Positions 1 through 8,429 of a DNA stretch of 64,000 nt are shown in pieces. This DNA is from Nesterenkonia populi (GTDB lineage Bacteria > Actinomycetota > Actinomycetes > Actinomycetales > Micrococcaceae). Positions within the stretch are counted from its first letter, which is position 1. Every line of letters begins with the position of its first letter. Made by a program: the position numbers and the translations under genes. Under the pieces are notes generated by a model, which had not been told where the DNA came from, did not search any database, and saw only the letters and a list, made by a program, of their open reading frames with translations. The stretch covers positions 1,674,001 to 1,738,000 of the forward strand of contig NZ_VOIL01000001.1 of the NCBI RefSeq assembly GCF_007994735.1, in the 5' to 3' direction.

Positions 1-2
1 AT

Positions 3-314
3 ATCAAGCTCAAGGAAGCGTGGTCATGTCACCGAGCGGGCACGCATCTGGCCGCTGTCTTGGTTGCGCGTACCGCCCTTAGCGACGCTCTGGCAGACGC
101 CGGAACGGCCCGTCTGGATTCCCTCATCGAGTCACTGGACGAACTGGCCCAGCAGGGGCACCTGAGCTCGGATCTCGCCAGACGCGCGGCGGCCACCCGC
201 TCGCTCGCGGTGGTGCCCTCCCACCCGCCAGTGACGGCAGACGAGGCCGAAGCTCTCCTGAACCTCGTGGTCGAGATCATCACCAGGATCTATCTCGGCG
301 GCCCGATGACGTAG
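3..314 (+). CDS. DUF4145-like protein, C-terminal fragment
   Basis: The reading frame is open from the window edge, so this is the 3' end of a gene that starts outside. About 103 residues are visible. They match the pattern of the DUF4145 C-terminus: a helical stretch with Ala-rich repeats (HLAAVLVARTALSDAL), then a segment ending in a helix before ITRIYLGG. DUF4145 domains are often found fused to or next to restriction and other defence proteins; their molecular role is unknown. A TIR-domain gene follows 97 bases downstream on the same strand, so both may belong to one defence locus. The family call rests on pattern only. Confidence 0.5.
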   Translation: MKLKEAWSCHRAGTHLAAVLVARTALSDALADAGTARLDSLIESLDELAQQGHLSSDLARRAAATRSLAVVPSHPPVTADEAEALLNLVVEIITRIYLGGPMT

Positions 315-411
315 ACACGGAGCAGCGTTGCGTCGCCGGTTCGGTCCGGTTGTCGGCCAGAACGGGCAAGATGTTGTGTAGATTGAGAAGGCGTTCGGAC
401 CTACGGAGGAG

Positions 412-1494
412 ATGCAGGCGGGTATGGATGGGACGGAACGGGAATACGACTACGACGTCGCGGTCACTTTCGCTGGAGAGGACCGGGTGTTCGTCGAGGC
501 GGTCGTGAGGTCGATAACTGCTGACGGTTTCACGGTGTTCTACGACCAGGACGAGCAGGTCTCGCTCTGGGGTGAAGACCTGACCGAGTTCTTCCCCAAG
601 GTGTATGAAGAGCGCGCCCGATACGCGGTGATGTTTGTCTCGCGCCACTATGCGGCGAAACCGTGGACACGGCTTGAACGGCGCAGTGTCCTCGTCCGTG
701 CTCTGAATCAACCGACCCCCTACCTTCTGCCGGTCCGTCTAGACGCCACCGAGCTCGATGGAGTCAGGTCGACGATCAGCTATCTTGACGGCAACGCCAT
801 GGGTCACAGCGGGGTCGCGATGGCGCTTCGTCAGAAGCTGAGCGGTGAGCAGGCTGAGGGCGGGGGCCGATTCAACGGCTATGTCCCACGGAACGAGCAC
901 GAAGCCACGATCTTGGTCGGTGAACGTCCGCCAGGGTGGGAGTACCTGCTGTTTTCCTACTCCGTGGTCAGGGGTGTCGAGTGCCTCCATTCCCGCTATC
1001 TCGATCATTCCATGGGGTTCGCCCAGCCAGGAGAGGTCATCGCCCCCGACCAGGTCCAAGATGTCATCCAGCGTGAGCTGGCAACGGTTAACGGCATCAT
1101 CCGCAACTTCGCCACCGTCTTGTCCGAACCCGTCCAGAGGTCAGCCTTCGGTGCACCGGGTGAGCCAGGCGATGTTGATCAGATTCTTCACGTCGCGAGT
1201 CGATACGTCGCCGTGTACGAGTCGTTCGTCGATTGGGCAGCCAGGCTGCGCAGCGTGGCCAGCCAGTCCGACGACGTTCACGAGGTCCTTGCGGCCCTGG
1301 CCTCATATGCGAACCAGCCGGTCGAGCTGTTACGGAGTTTCGCCTACGAGTTCCGCGACCTAGCCGATCCCATGCACGCCAAGCTGATCGCAGGAGAAGA
1401 CATCGTTATCGAACTTGCCCTGAAGCTAGAGATCGCACCCGAATCCCTAGACCGATTCGATCGCGCCCTCAAGAAGTTGGAACGGTCACTATGA
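412..1494 (+). CDS. TIR-domain protein with uncharacterised C-terminal domain
   Basis: The first ~130 residues read as a TIR domain: DVAVTFAGED opening strand, GFTVFYDQDEQ, then a LWGEDLTEFFPKVYEERARYAVMFVS segment, where the Glu of FFPKVYEER lies near the usual catalytic position, followed by YAAKPWTRLE. Bacterial TIR domains often cleave NAD+ or make cyclic signals in anti-phage defence. Residues ~160-360 form a mostly helical domain I do not recognise; it may be the sensor. The start is uncertain: ATG 412 lies only one base after GGAGGA, whereas in-frame ATG 424 lies 13 bases after it. The gene stands alone apart from the upstream DUF4145-like fragment. Confidence 0.75.
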   Translation: MQAGMDGTEREYDYDVAVTFAGEDRVFVEAVVRSITADGFTVFYDQDEQVSLWGEDLTEFFPKVYEERARYAVMFVSRHYAAKPWTRLERRSVLVRALNQPTPYLLPVRLDATELDGVRSTISYLDGNAMGHSGVAMALRQKLSGEQAEGGGRFNGYVPRNEHEATILVGERPPGWEYLLFSYSVVRGVECLHSRYLDHSMGFAQPGEVIAPDQVQDVIQRELATVNGIIRNFATVLSEPVQRSAFGAPGEPGDVDQILHVASRYVAVYESFVDWAARLRSVASQSDDVHEVLAALASYANQPVELLRSFAYEFRDLADPMHAKLIAGEDIVIELALKLEIAPESLDRFDRALKKLERSL

Positions 1495-1545
1495 ACCTGA
1501 TGGATGAAGCGCGTTTTACATGACGGGCTCGAGAGGCTGACACGT

Positions 1546-1569
1546 CCCGGTTCGCGATGCCGAACCGGG
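1546..1569 (+). terminator. Perfect 8-bp hairpin after the TIR gene
   Basis: CCCGGTTC and GAACCGGG form a perfect stem around an 8-base loop about 50 bases after the TIR stop codon. There is no U-tract, so it may act as a factor-assisted terminator or only as an RNA 3' stabiliser. Confidence 0.35.
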
Positions 1570-2285
1570 CACCGACAGCCCCATGAGTCCTGGCCGGTTC
1601 ATTTCAGTGGCTACCGATGGCTCGCGACGCGGCCCGCGGGCGTACCCTTTGGCAGTTTCCACTGGCTGAGTGAAGTCGATGCCACGGTGAGACAACAAGG
1701 GAGCCGATGTAAGGACAGTGCCGGTCGTTCGGAGGATGGGTCATGAAAGGGCGTTGCCAGGGACGTAGGCGGTGTTCTCGTGCTCGCTATTGTCTTGAGT
1801 GCGCGGGGGTGGGGTGCGGTACTTCCTACTGGGCCGTAGGGCGAGGCCCGACAACCGCGCGGGGGCCGTCCATGTCGAGGGTGACGGCGTACCAGGTGCA
1901 GGTTATGAGACGCCGGGGTTGAGATTTGGGCGACACCCCGAGGCATGGTTGCCCGCGGGCAACTTTCTTCGCGCCGTCGCCACCAGATACTCACCCGAAT
2001 GATCCGCCACGGACCTCCACCAACCGGCTACACTCGTATCAAGCGAACCGCCTGGTTCCCTGTCAACACAAGGGAATCCGCGAGTTTCTGAGACGATCGA
2101 CGGAGACCGGAAATGAGCCGGATCCGCCAAGGGCTCGCAGGTTCAAATTTTCTGAATCTGGCCAAAAAGTCGTAGGCCATCGGCAACGCCAGGGCGCTTT
2201 CTGAACAGTGCAGCGTTCATGTTGCAAGCAATACGAGCGGGCCTTTCATGCTCAACGTGCTTTCTCGGCCCTGCCCCCCACTCCT
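1570..2285. other. About 700 bases without a recognisable gene
   Basis: Short open frames on both strands here show neither a convincing ribosome binding site nor any family pattern. I see nothing that qualifies as a gene. The stretch separates the TIR locus from the VOC gene and may be degraded sequence. Confidence 0.5.
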
Positions 2286-2681
2286 CTATGCCTCACAGAG
2301 GCAGAACGGGTGGCCCGCCGGATCGAGGAAAACCACGAAAGAACCGTCCTCACTCGGCTGATGGGCGTGCCTTGTCGCGCCAGCAGCCTCAGCCAGAGGG
2401 ACGGACTCCGCGATCGAATCGACGTAAAAGTCCAAGTGGACCTGCTGGGGGACCGGTCCATCAGGCCACTCCGGTGCCCGGTAGTCCTCGACCCGCTGAC
2501 ATGCCAATGCAATGCCGCTGTCCTCTCCCTCGGGAGGCAGTACGTCGACCCAGTCGGGGTACTCCTCTGCGGATCGCGTCTGCCAGCCGAGCAGCTGCGC
2601 ATAGAACTCGGCCAGGGCCTCCGCATCCGGACAGTCAAGGGCGACCACGTGCTTCTTGGTACGAATCGAGGTGCTGTTCAT
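2286..2681 (-). CDS. VOC (glyoxalase/bleomycin-resistance fold) protein
   Basis: 131 residues, the usual length of a single-domain VOC protein. The two beta-alpha-beta-beta-beta modules are visible: VVALDCPDAEALAEFYAQLLGW near the start and VHLDFYVDSIAESVPLAEAAGA in the second half, ending in the typical FLDPAGHPFCLCE. Members use a metal in a dimer to act on small molecules such as hemithioacetals, dioxygenase substrates or antibiotics. The substrate here is unknown. The start ATG at 2681 is used because the family begins just before the first beta strand. The gene stands alone, facing away from the esterase downstream. Confidence 0.85.
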   Translation of the reverse strand: MNSTSIRTKKHVVALDCPDAEALAEFYAQLLGWQTRSAEEYPDWVDVLPPEGEDSGIALACQRVEDYRAPEWPDGPVPQQVHLDFYVDSIAESVPLAEAAGATRHAHQPSEDGSFVVFLDPAGHPFCLCEA

Positions 2682-2935
2682 CCCACGAAGTCTAGGCCTG
2701 TGCAGAGTGCGGCGAAAGACCTCTGACCTCTTCACCGTCACGTCTCGCGCGTGGTGCCGCAGCTGATGCCCGGCGTGGGGGAGGGGACGGGTGTTATAGG
2801 CCGTGCAGGAAGGGCCGTCACCCCAGAGCGCATCAAAGGTTAACCACCGACCCAGACCAGACTCCTTACCCTTTGCCCGTATGGTGACACCTGAGCCAAC
2901 CAGATTCTCAGACGTCATACGGAAGGCGGCAGCGC

Positions 2936-3835
2936 ATGGCATTCCCTCTCTGGCTCGCGGACGGCATCGCCCGACTTGCTCAGAAGGCGCCAGGATCCTT
3001 ACGAGTCTCTTCGGAGACCAACTTCGCTGAGATTCCCGCGGTGACCGAGGATATGAGGATCCCCACCCGGCACGGGGATCTTCACGCCACGGTGTACTCC
3101 CCGCCGAACGGTTCAGCGGAGCGCGGCGTGTACCTGAACTTCCACGGAGGCGGGTTCGTGATGCGCCATCCCGAACAGGACGACCCCCTGTGCCGCTACA
3201 TCGCCGCACACGCGGACGTCACTGTCGTGAACATCGACTACACGCCGGCACCGCAGTCTCGTTTCCCCGGCCCCGTGGAGCAGGCGTACGATGCTGCACT
3301 CTGGGCGGCCTCCTCCGACCGGCCATGGGACGGCTCGAGGCTCGTGGTAGGCGGACAGTCCGCGGGCGGGGCACTCGCAGCCGGCGCGTCGCGGCTCGCC
3401 CTCGAGGCGAACGGGCCATCGATCTCGCTGCAGGTTCTGATGTATCCGGCGCTCGACCTGACCATTCCCGCACGGCAGAAGAAAACCGCCGGGAAAGAGT
3501 CCTTCCTGGTGCCCATGGGGCCGATCTTCGACACCGCCTACTGCCCTGACGTCGCACGGCGCTCAGATCGGCTCGCCTCACCTGCGGCGCCAGCGGACAC
3601 CGCCTCCCTGGAGGGCATTGCGCCCGCGCTCATCGTGACGGCCCACAAGGACATCCTCCGCGAGGAGGCCATCCGCTACGCGGAGAGGCTGGAGCACGCC
3701 GGAGCACTCACTGGACACCTCGACCTGCCGGACTACGGCCACGGCTTCAACATTCTGGGGGCTCCCCGTGACATCGTCGCGGAGATCTATGACCGCATTG
3801 TCGAGTGCACGCAAGCTGCCCTCGCGCAGACCTGA
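2936..3835 (+). CDS. Alpha/beta hydrolase, HSL-type esterase/lipase
   Basis: 299 residues, normal for the hormone-sensitive-lipase family of carboxylesterases. The oxyanion-hole HGGG is at residues 70-73 and the nucleophile elbow GQSAGG puts the catalytic Ser at 142. Asp239 (HKDILREEA) and His269 (YGHGFN) complete the triad. The family usually has GDSAGG, so the Gln is a mild variation. No signal peptide or membrane segment is seen, so it should act in the cytosol on short-chain esters. The start is ATG 2936 after a GGAAGG site. No neighbour points to a specific substrate. Confidence 0.88.
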   Translation: MAFPLWLADGIARLAQKAPGSLRVSSETNFAEIPAVTEDMRIPTRHGDLHATVYSPPNGSAERGVYLNFHGGGFVMRHPEQDDPLCRYIAAHADVTVVNIDYTPAPQSRFPGPVEQAYDAALWAASSDRPWDGSRLVVGGQSAGGALAAGASRLALEANGPSISLQVLMYPALDLTIPARQKKTAGKESFLVPMGPIFDTAYCPDVARRSDRLASPAAPADTASLEGIAPALIVTAHKDILREEAIRYAERLEHAGALTGHLDLPDYGHGFNILGAPRDIVAEIYDRIVECTQAALAQT

Positions 3836-3948
3836 GAGCTACCTGGTGGCCAGCTTCCGCGCACGTCTTCGAGCCTTGTCGCTGCTCGGGTCTCGCCCCA
3901 GCCTCATTATGGTCAGTAACAGTACATCGGCGCCGCATGATCAGGTGC

Positions 3949-4617
3949 TCACTGCGTGGTGAAGCGTGCTTTCATGGTCAGCACGGATTCGGGTGGCGCG
4001 ACACCGCTTTGGGTTGCCGACGAGGTTTCGGGCTCTCCGGCAACTACGTGAAGCGGCAGCGTTCCTGCCCACACAGAATGGTCATCGTTGGGTTCGTCCG
4101 GGCTGGAAGCACGATTGTCTTTCACGCTCGCCGTCTCAAGAGGAATGCGCAGCACCATGGTGGCGGCAAGCTCTTTTTGGGTCATCGGGCGGATCTCTCG
4201 CTGCCGTTGAGGCATGAGATGCTCGGCAAGCTTCAGCAAGGCAGCCTCTTTCTTCTGGGCCGAGACAACTGATGCTCGCCCATAGATCACCGCTGCCCGG
4301 TAACGCATCGAACTGTCGAACAGCGAGCGGGCGTACATGATGCCGTCCAAATGAGTCACGTTCACACAGAATTCCTGACCTTCGGCGACGTCGCGGAAGA
4401 ACGCGCTCCCGGTGGATCCGTGAATGAGGATCGAATCACCGTCTCGGGCGAAGCCCACCGGCAACGCCATGGGACATCCGTGCCGGACGATGGACAGGTG
4501 CGCGACCAATGCTTGATCCAGAACTGCGTACAAGGCCCGGCGGTCGGTCTGCTGATAGTGGGACATGCGGCCCACACGGGTACGTCCATCTTTAGGAAGG
4601 GCAGATAACTTTGGCAT
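3949..4617 (-). CDS. Pyridoxamine 5'-phosphate oxidase-family (Nim-like flavin) protein
   Basis: 222 residues with the FMN split-barrel pattern of the PNPOx-like family: GRTRVGR and YQQTDRRALYAVLDQALVAHLSIV at the N-terminus, then PVGFARDGDSILIHGSTGSAFFRD, CVNVTHLDGIMYARSLFDSSMRYRAAVIYG. Members bind FMN and reduce or oxidise small molecules; some reduce nitroimidazoles. Start ATG 4617 is preferred over ATG 4566 because the family keeps an RTR segment before the barrel. It is divergent from a MocR-type regulator 83 bases away, an arrangement often seen when the regulator controls vitamin B6-linked or flavin-linked genes. Confidence 0.8.
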   Translation of the reverse strand: MPKLSALPKDGRTRVGRMSHYQQTDRRALYAVLDQALVAHLSIVRHGCPMALPVGFARDGDSILIHGSTGSAFFRDVAEGQEFCVNVTHLDGIMYARSLFDSSMRYRAAVIYGRASVVSAQKKEAALLKLAEHLMPQRQREIRPMTQKELAATMVLRIPLETASVKDNRASSPDEPNDDHSVWAGTLPLHVVAGEPETSSATQSGVAPPESVLTMKARFTTQ

Positions 4618-4700
4618 GACCCCCAGCCTGGACCCCCATCTGGTCCATCACATAGGCCAATTTCCCGCTATCCAGCTAGACCAGTGGAAGAGTAAGGGTT
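4618..4700. promoter_or_regulatory. Shared divergent promoter region with possible MocR operator
   Basis: This 83-base gap separates the flavoprotein gene from the MocR gene. It contains CTGGTCC (4640-4646) and an imperfect inverted partner TAGACCAG (4677-4684). MocR/PdxR regulators commonly bind repeated half-sites in such gaps. The operator call is an inference from this symmetry. Confidence 0.35.
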
Positions 4701-6113
4701 ATGACTGTGGACCTTGTGCTCTCGGTAGACCGTGCTGCAAAGCTCAGCCTGCAATCACAACTGGCAGAACAGCTAAGGCGTGCAGTGCTGGAGGGCCGAC
4801 TGGAAGCAGGGGACCCCATCCCCGCAAGCAGGCCTCTGGCCAAGCATCTGGGGATCTCGCGCGGCACTGTCGTGGCGGCACTGGAGCAGCTGCACGGTGA
4901 GGGGTACATCGAGTCTCATCCCGGGAGAGGAAGCGTCGTCGCCCCCATCAGGCACCTCCAATTTTCTGCTCACCCCGCCGGGGGACTACCCGAAGGAAGT
5001 CATCTCAAGCGTCGATCCGACAGTGGCGAAGTCTCCGTGGATCTGCGGCCGGGATATCCCTGGACCCGGGACCTCAGCGGCGACTCGGCCTGGAGAGCTG
5101 CGTGGCGGACGGCCAGCCGGAATGTCCCCGCTGCCACCGTCCATGAGGACGACCCCGCGGGGGCTCATGCGCTGCGCCGTGCTCTGGCAGAGCACCTGCG
5201 CCGAGCCCGAGGGGTCACTGCCGGCCCCGAAGACCTGCACATCACAGCTGGCACTAGCGACGCCCTTCTCCTGCTGGTTCTCGCGCTGAAGCACGAGCAT
5301 GGACAGGTGTCCGTGGCGGTTGAAGACCCCGGGTATCCCTCGGCACGCCGAACGCTTACAGCCGCCGGCGCTGACCTGCACCCTCTGTCTGTCACCGAGC
5401 AGACAAGCATCGACATCGAACTCCTGCCTCAAGCTGTCCAGGCGGTGATGGTGACTCCGAGTCATCAGTACCCGCTTGGCGGGATTATGAGCGTCGGCGA
5501 CCGGCTCAAGCTGCTGAAATGGGCCCAAGACCATGGTGCTCTGGTGATCGAGGACGACTACGACAGTGAGTTCCGATACGATCGGGCTTCGCTGCCCGCG
5601 CTGTCAAGCCTCTCTGAGGAAAATAACGTAGTGACAGTGGGAAGTTTCTCCAAGATACTCAGCCCAGCCCTGCGGATGGGCTACATCTACGCCCCCGGTG
5701 CGATGGGAGACAAACTGCTGCGGACCAGACAAGCAGTGGGTCCATCAGTCTCCTACATCCAACAGCACGCTCTGGCCCAGTACATCGATGGAGGTGGGCT
5801 ATCCCGTCATATCAGCAGGACCCGACGGGAATATCGTCACCGCAGAGATCTCCTTCTCAATCACCTCACCGGCATACCCGGCGTGGAAGTCTCCGCCACC
5901 TCCGGCGGGCTTCATGCCATCATCCACACTCCGAGCCCGGCAGATCAGCTCGCCGCATCCCTGCGCAAAGACGGGATCGCCGTGGGACTTCTATCCGACT
6001 ACGGGTTCGGAGAGCTCTGCGAGGAGGAGAACGCCCTGGTCATCGGATACGGCAACGTGACGAGCCTTCAACTGACACAAGCCCTGGCCCGCATGGATCG
6101 AATCCTGCGTTGA
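4701..6113 (+). CDS. MocR-type (GntR-aminotransferase fusion) transcriptional regulator
   Basis: 470 residues, the typical length of MocR/PdxR proteins. An N-terminal GntR winged helix spans ~10-75 (SRPLAKHLGISRGTVVAALEQLHGEGYI). A class I aminotransferase-like domain follows, with the PLP lysine at 318 in GSFSKILSP and the cofactor Asp in EDDYDSEFRY near 284. Such proteins sense PLP or an amine adduct of it. The divergent PNPOx-like gene is the likely target; whether this is a true PdxR controlling vitamin B6 synthesis cannot be settled because no pdxS/pdxT genes are adjacent. The start is ATG 4701. Confidence 0.88.
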   Translation: MTVDLVLSVDRAAKLSLQSQLAEQLRRAVLEGRLEAGDPIPASRPLAKHLGISRGTVVAALEQLHGEGYIESHPGRGSVVAPIRHLQFSAHPAGGLPEGSHLKRRSDSGEVSVDLRPGYPWTRDLSGDSAWRAAWRTASRNVPAATVHEDDPAGAHALRRALAEHLRRARGVTAGPEDLHITAGTSDALLLLVLALKHEHGQVSVAVEDPGYPSARRTLTAAGADLHPLSVTEQTSIDIELLPQAVQAVMVTPSHQYPLGGIMSVGDRLKLLKWAQDHGALVIEDDYDSEFRYDRASLPALSSLSEENNVVTVGSFSKILSPALRMGYIYAPGAMGDKLLRTRQAVGPSVSYIQQHALAQYIDGGGLSRHISRTRREYRHRRDLLLNHLTGIPGVEVSATSGGLHAIIHTPSPADQLAASLRKDGIAVGLLSDYGFGELCEEENALVIGYGNVTSLQLTQALARMDRILR

Positions 6114-6172
6114 CCGTTCTTCCACGGCCCTGCCAGTTTTGGTCCTTGGTTCATTCAGCCCGGTACGGGGCC

Positions 6173-6188
6173 GTAACCTCCGGGTAAC
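6173..6188. promoter_or_regulatory. GlnR-like nitrogen-control box
   Basis: Two GTAAC half-sites are separated by exactly 6 bases (GTAAC-N6-GTAAC), the spacing of actinobacterial GlnR boxes. It lies 35 bases upstream of the fmdB start, before a nitrogen-releasing amidase, which fits nitrogen control. That GlnR itself binds is inferred. Confidence 0.5.
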
Positions 6189-6223
6189 AGTGCCTGACTA
6201 GCGTCATGGGGCAGGAGGTTCCT

Positions 6224-6505
6224 ATGCCGCTGTATGAATTCCGATGCGCCCGCTGCGGGGTCTTCGACTCCCACCATTCCATGGCTGATGTGCCCCGAGA
6301 GCGGGGCTGTCCCCAGTGCGCGGACAGATCTCGCCGCGTCTTCACCGCCGTCGGCCTCACCCGGCTCGGCAGCGCCCAGGCGAAGGCCATCGACCGTGCC
6401 CAGAAGTCCGCCTCCGAGCCCGAGGTGGTCACCGGAGCGGCAGGCCGGCCTCGTGCCACGCCTGTCACCAACGATCCGCGTCACCAGAAGCTGCCGCGGC
6501 CTTAG
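6224..6505 (+). CDS. fmdB: FmdB-family zinc ribbon protein
   Basis: 93 residues. MPLYEFRC at the start and two knuckles, C8-x2-C11 and C29-x2-C32, define the FmdB zinc ribbon. The family is named for a gene in the formamidase region of Methylophilus and is proposed to regulate or assist formamidase expression; its biochemical role is not established. The start is ATG 6224 because GGAGG lies just before it; the upstream in-frame ATG at 6206 lacks such a site. The formamidase gene follows 54 bases later, so the two are likely one transcript behind the GlnR-like box. Confidence 0.85.
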   Translation: MPLYEFRCARCGVFDSHHSMADVPRERGCPQCADRSRRVFTAVGLTRLGSAQAKAIDRAQKSASEPEVVTGAAGRPRATPVTNDPRHQKLPRP

Positions 6506-6559
6506 CTCACCCGGCGTCCCCGATCCCCATGCAGAACTGAAGAACTGAGAGGAAGTCCC

Positions 6560-7819
6560 ATGCCTGAGGTGCTCTTTCCGCTGGACTCGACCAAGCCGTT
6601 CACCGAGCAGGAGAAGACCGGCCACAACCGGTGGCACCCGGATATCCCACCGGTCGCCGCAGTGAAGCCCGGGGACAGCTTCCGCGCTGAGGTCCGGGAG
6701 TGGTTCGACGGCGCCATCAAGAACGACGACTCCGCCGAAGACATCCGCGACGCGCCCCTGAAAGGAGTGCACTGCCTCTCCGGGCCCTTCGCCGTGGAAG
6801 GCGCACAGCCCGGTGACCTGCTGGTGGTCGACATCCTCGACATCGGACCCATCCCGCAGGAAGAAGGACCGCTCGCCGGACAGGGCTGGGGCTACACCGG
6901 CGTCTTCCCCAAGAACAACGGCGGCGGCTTCCTCACCGACCAGTTCCCGGATGCCTACAAAGCGATCTGGGACTTCTCCGGGCAGACCGCCTCCTCCCGT
7001 CACATCCCCGGTGTCAGCTACACCGGCATGGTCCACCCCGGCCTGATGGGCACCGCACCGTCACCGGAGCTGCTGGCCACGTGGAACAAGCGCGAGGGCG
7101 ACCTCATCGCCACCGACCCACAGCGGATCCCGCCGCTGGCCCTGCCCCCGGAGCCGGACCAGGCGATCCTCGGCAACGTTGCCGCCGAGCAGTTCGACCG
7201 TGTGGCCGGGGAAGCCGCCCGCACCGCGCCCCCGCGGGAGAACGGCGGCAACCAGGACATCAAGAACCTCACCAAAGGATCCCGGGTGTTCTACCCGGTG
7301 TTCGTCGAGGGCGGGCACCTCTCCGTAGGCGACCTGCACTTCTCCCAGGGCGACGGAGAGATCACCTTCTGCGGCGCCATCGAGATGGGCGGCTACATCG
7401 ACCTGCACGTCGACATCATCAAAGGCGGGATGCAGACCTACGGGGTCTCAGAGAACGCGATCTTCATGCCCGGGCGCACCGACCCCCAGTACTCCGAGTG
7501 GCTCGCCTTCTCCGGCACCTCCGTCACCCTGGAGGGCGAGCAGAAGTACCTGGACTCCCAGCTGGCCTACCAGCGGGCCATCCTGCACGCCATCGACTAC
7601 CTGACCACCTTCGGCTACACCCCCGAGCAGGCCTACCTGCTGCTCGGCGCCGCCCCGATCGAAGGCCGGTTCTCCGGAGTGGTGGACATCCCCAACTCCT
7701 GCGCCACGGTCTACATCCCCACCGAAATCTTCGACTTCGACCCGCGGCCCTCCGCCGAGGGACCCACCCAGATCTCCGGGGGAGTGCCGGTCCCCAGAGC
7801 AGCCAACCCCGCGCTCTAG
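6560..7819 (+). CDS. fmdA: Formamidase (acetamidase/formamidase family)
   Basis: 419 residues, close to known FmdA length. The family pattern is clear throughout: FHxW-like opening around LFPLDSTKPF and KTGHNRWHPDIPP, GPFAVEGAQPGDLLVVDILDIGP, VHPGLMGTAPS, VFVEGGHLSVGDLHFSQGDGEITFCGAIEM and the C-terminal AYLLLGAAPIEGRFSGVVDIPNSCATVYIP. The enzyme hydrolyses formamide (and some short amides) to formate and ammonia in the cytosol. Together with fmdB and the GTAAC-N6-GTAAC box it forms a probable nitrogen-scavenging operon. The start ATG 6560 follows GAGAGGAA. Confidence 0.92.
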   Translation: MPEVLFPLDSTKPFTEQEKTGHNRWHPDIPPVAAVKPGDSFRAEVREWFDGAIKNDDSAEDIRDAPLKGVHCLSGPFAVEGAQPGDLLVVDILDIGPIPQEEGPLAGQGWGYTGVFPKNNGGGFLTDQFPDAYKAIWDFSGQTASSRHIPGVSYTGMVHPGLMGTAPSPELLATWNKREGDLIATDPQRIPPLALPPEPDQAILGNVAAEQFDRVAGEAARTAPPRENGGNQDIKNLTKGSRVFYPVFVEGGHLSVGDLHFSQGDGEITFCGAIEMGGYIDLHVDIIKGGMQTYGVSENAIFMPGRTDPQYSEWLAFSGTSVTLEGEQKYLDSQLAYQRAILHAIDYLTTFGYTPEQAYLLLGAAPIEGRFSGVVDIPNSCATVYIPTEIFDFDPRPSAEGPTQISGGVPVPRAANPAL

Positions 7820-7927
7820 GGTTCCACCGGCTTCCCTTCGGTGACCCGACCCAGTGACGGTCGGACCACTACGTCCTGCTGCTGACTGACCACCGTCTCT
7901 GCCCACCGCGGTGACGAGCGTGCTGGG

Positions 7928-8329
7928 TCAGCAATCCCAGTTGTACTCTCGCTCCTCGTCGCTGAGCCAGGCCGTGATGCCGCTCTCAGACTCCCAATAG
8001 GCCATGCCGTCGTCATAGATCCTCAGGGTGCCGGCATCATCACCGGGACCAGGTGGTGCGACGGCGATGAGCGGGCCGGCGGACCCCGGACGCGCTGAGG
8101 AGGAGTAGGGGCTCTCGTCGAAGTCGTCCTGCTCCTGAGGCAACAGCGGGTAGAAGACCCGTCCATCCTGCAGATGCAGCGTTTCATTGCCGCAGGCATG
8201 GTAATACTCCACATCCTCGACGACCTCGGCCGTCTCGATGGGCCCCTCAGGAGACTCTTCGGTCGCGCAGCCCACCATGACGGCACCAAGTGCGATGCCC
8301 AGGATCGTCTCTGTCATCCGCCGCTGCAC
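7928..8329 (-). CDS. Small secreted lipoprotein, unknown function
   Basis: 133 residues with a short N-terminal signal (TILGIALGAVMVGC) whose VMVGC end is a lipobox, so the mature protein should be anchored to the outer face of the membrane by Cys. The mature part is acidic and has the sequence GRVFYPLLPQEQDDFDES. A loosely similar pattern, SYYLPLFPDEE, occurs in the lipoprotein at 18.4-18.8 kb, so the two may belong to one family. The start is GTG 8329; ATG 8317 is an alternative. No neighbour suggests a role. Confidence 0.65.
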   Translation of the reverse strand: MQRRMTETILGIALGAVMVGCATEESPEGPIETAEVVEDVEYYHACGNETLHLQDGRVFYPLLPQEQDDFDESPYSSSARPGSAGPLIAVAPPGPGDDAGTLRIYDDGMAYWESESGITAWLSDEEREYNWDC

Positions 8330-8429
8330 CTGACCAGGCTACCAATCACGGGCTGACACAGGCCCTGGACAGCGACGTGAGACGCAGCCATCAGCGCCCG
8401 CCCTGGACAGCCATTTCCCGCGGATTCGC

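Noticed and set aside
1570-2285. Possible genes in the gap after the TIR gene
   Set aside because: Several short frames occur on both strands but none has a good ribosome site, consistent codon use or a family pattern.
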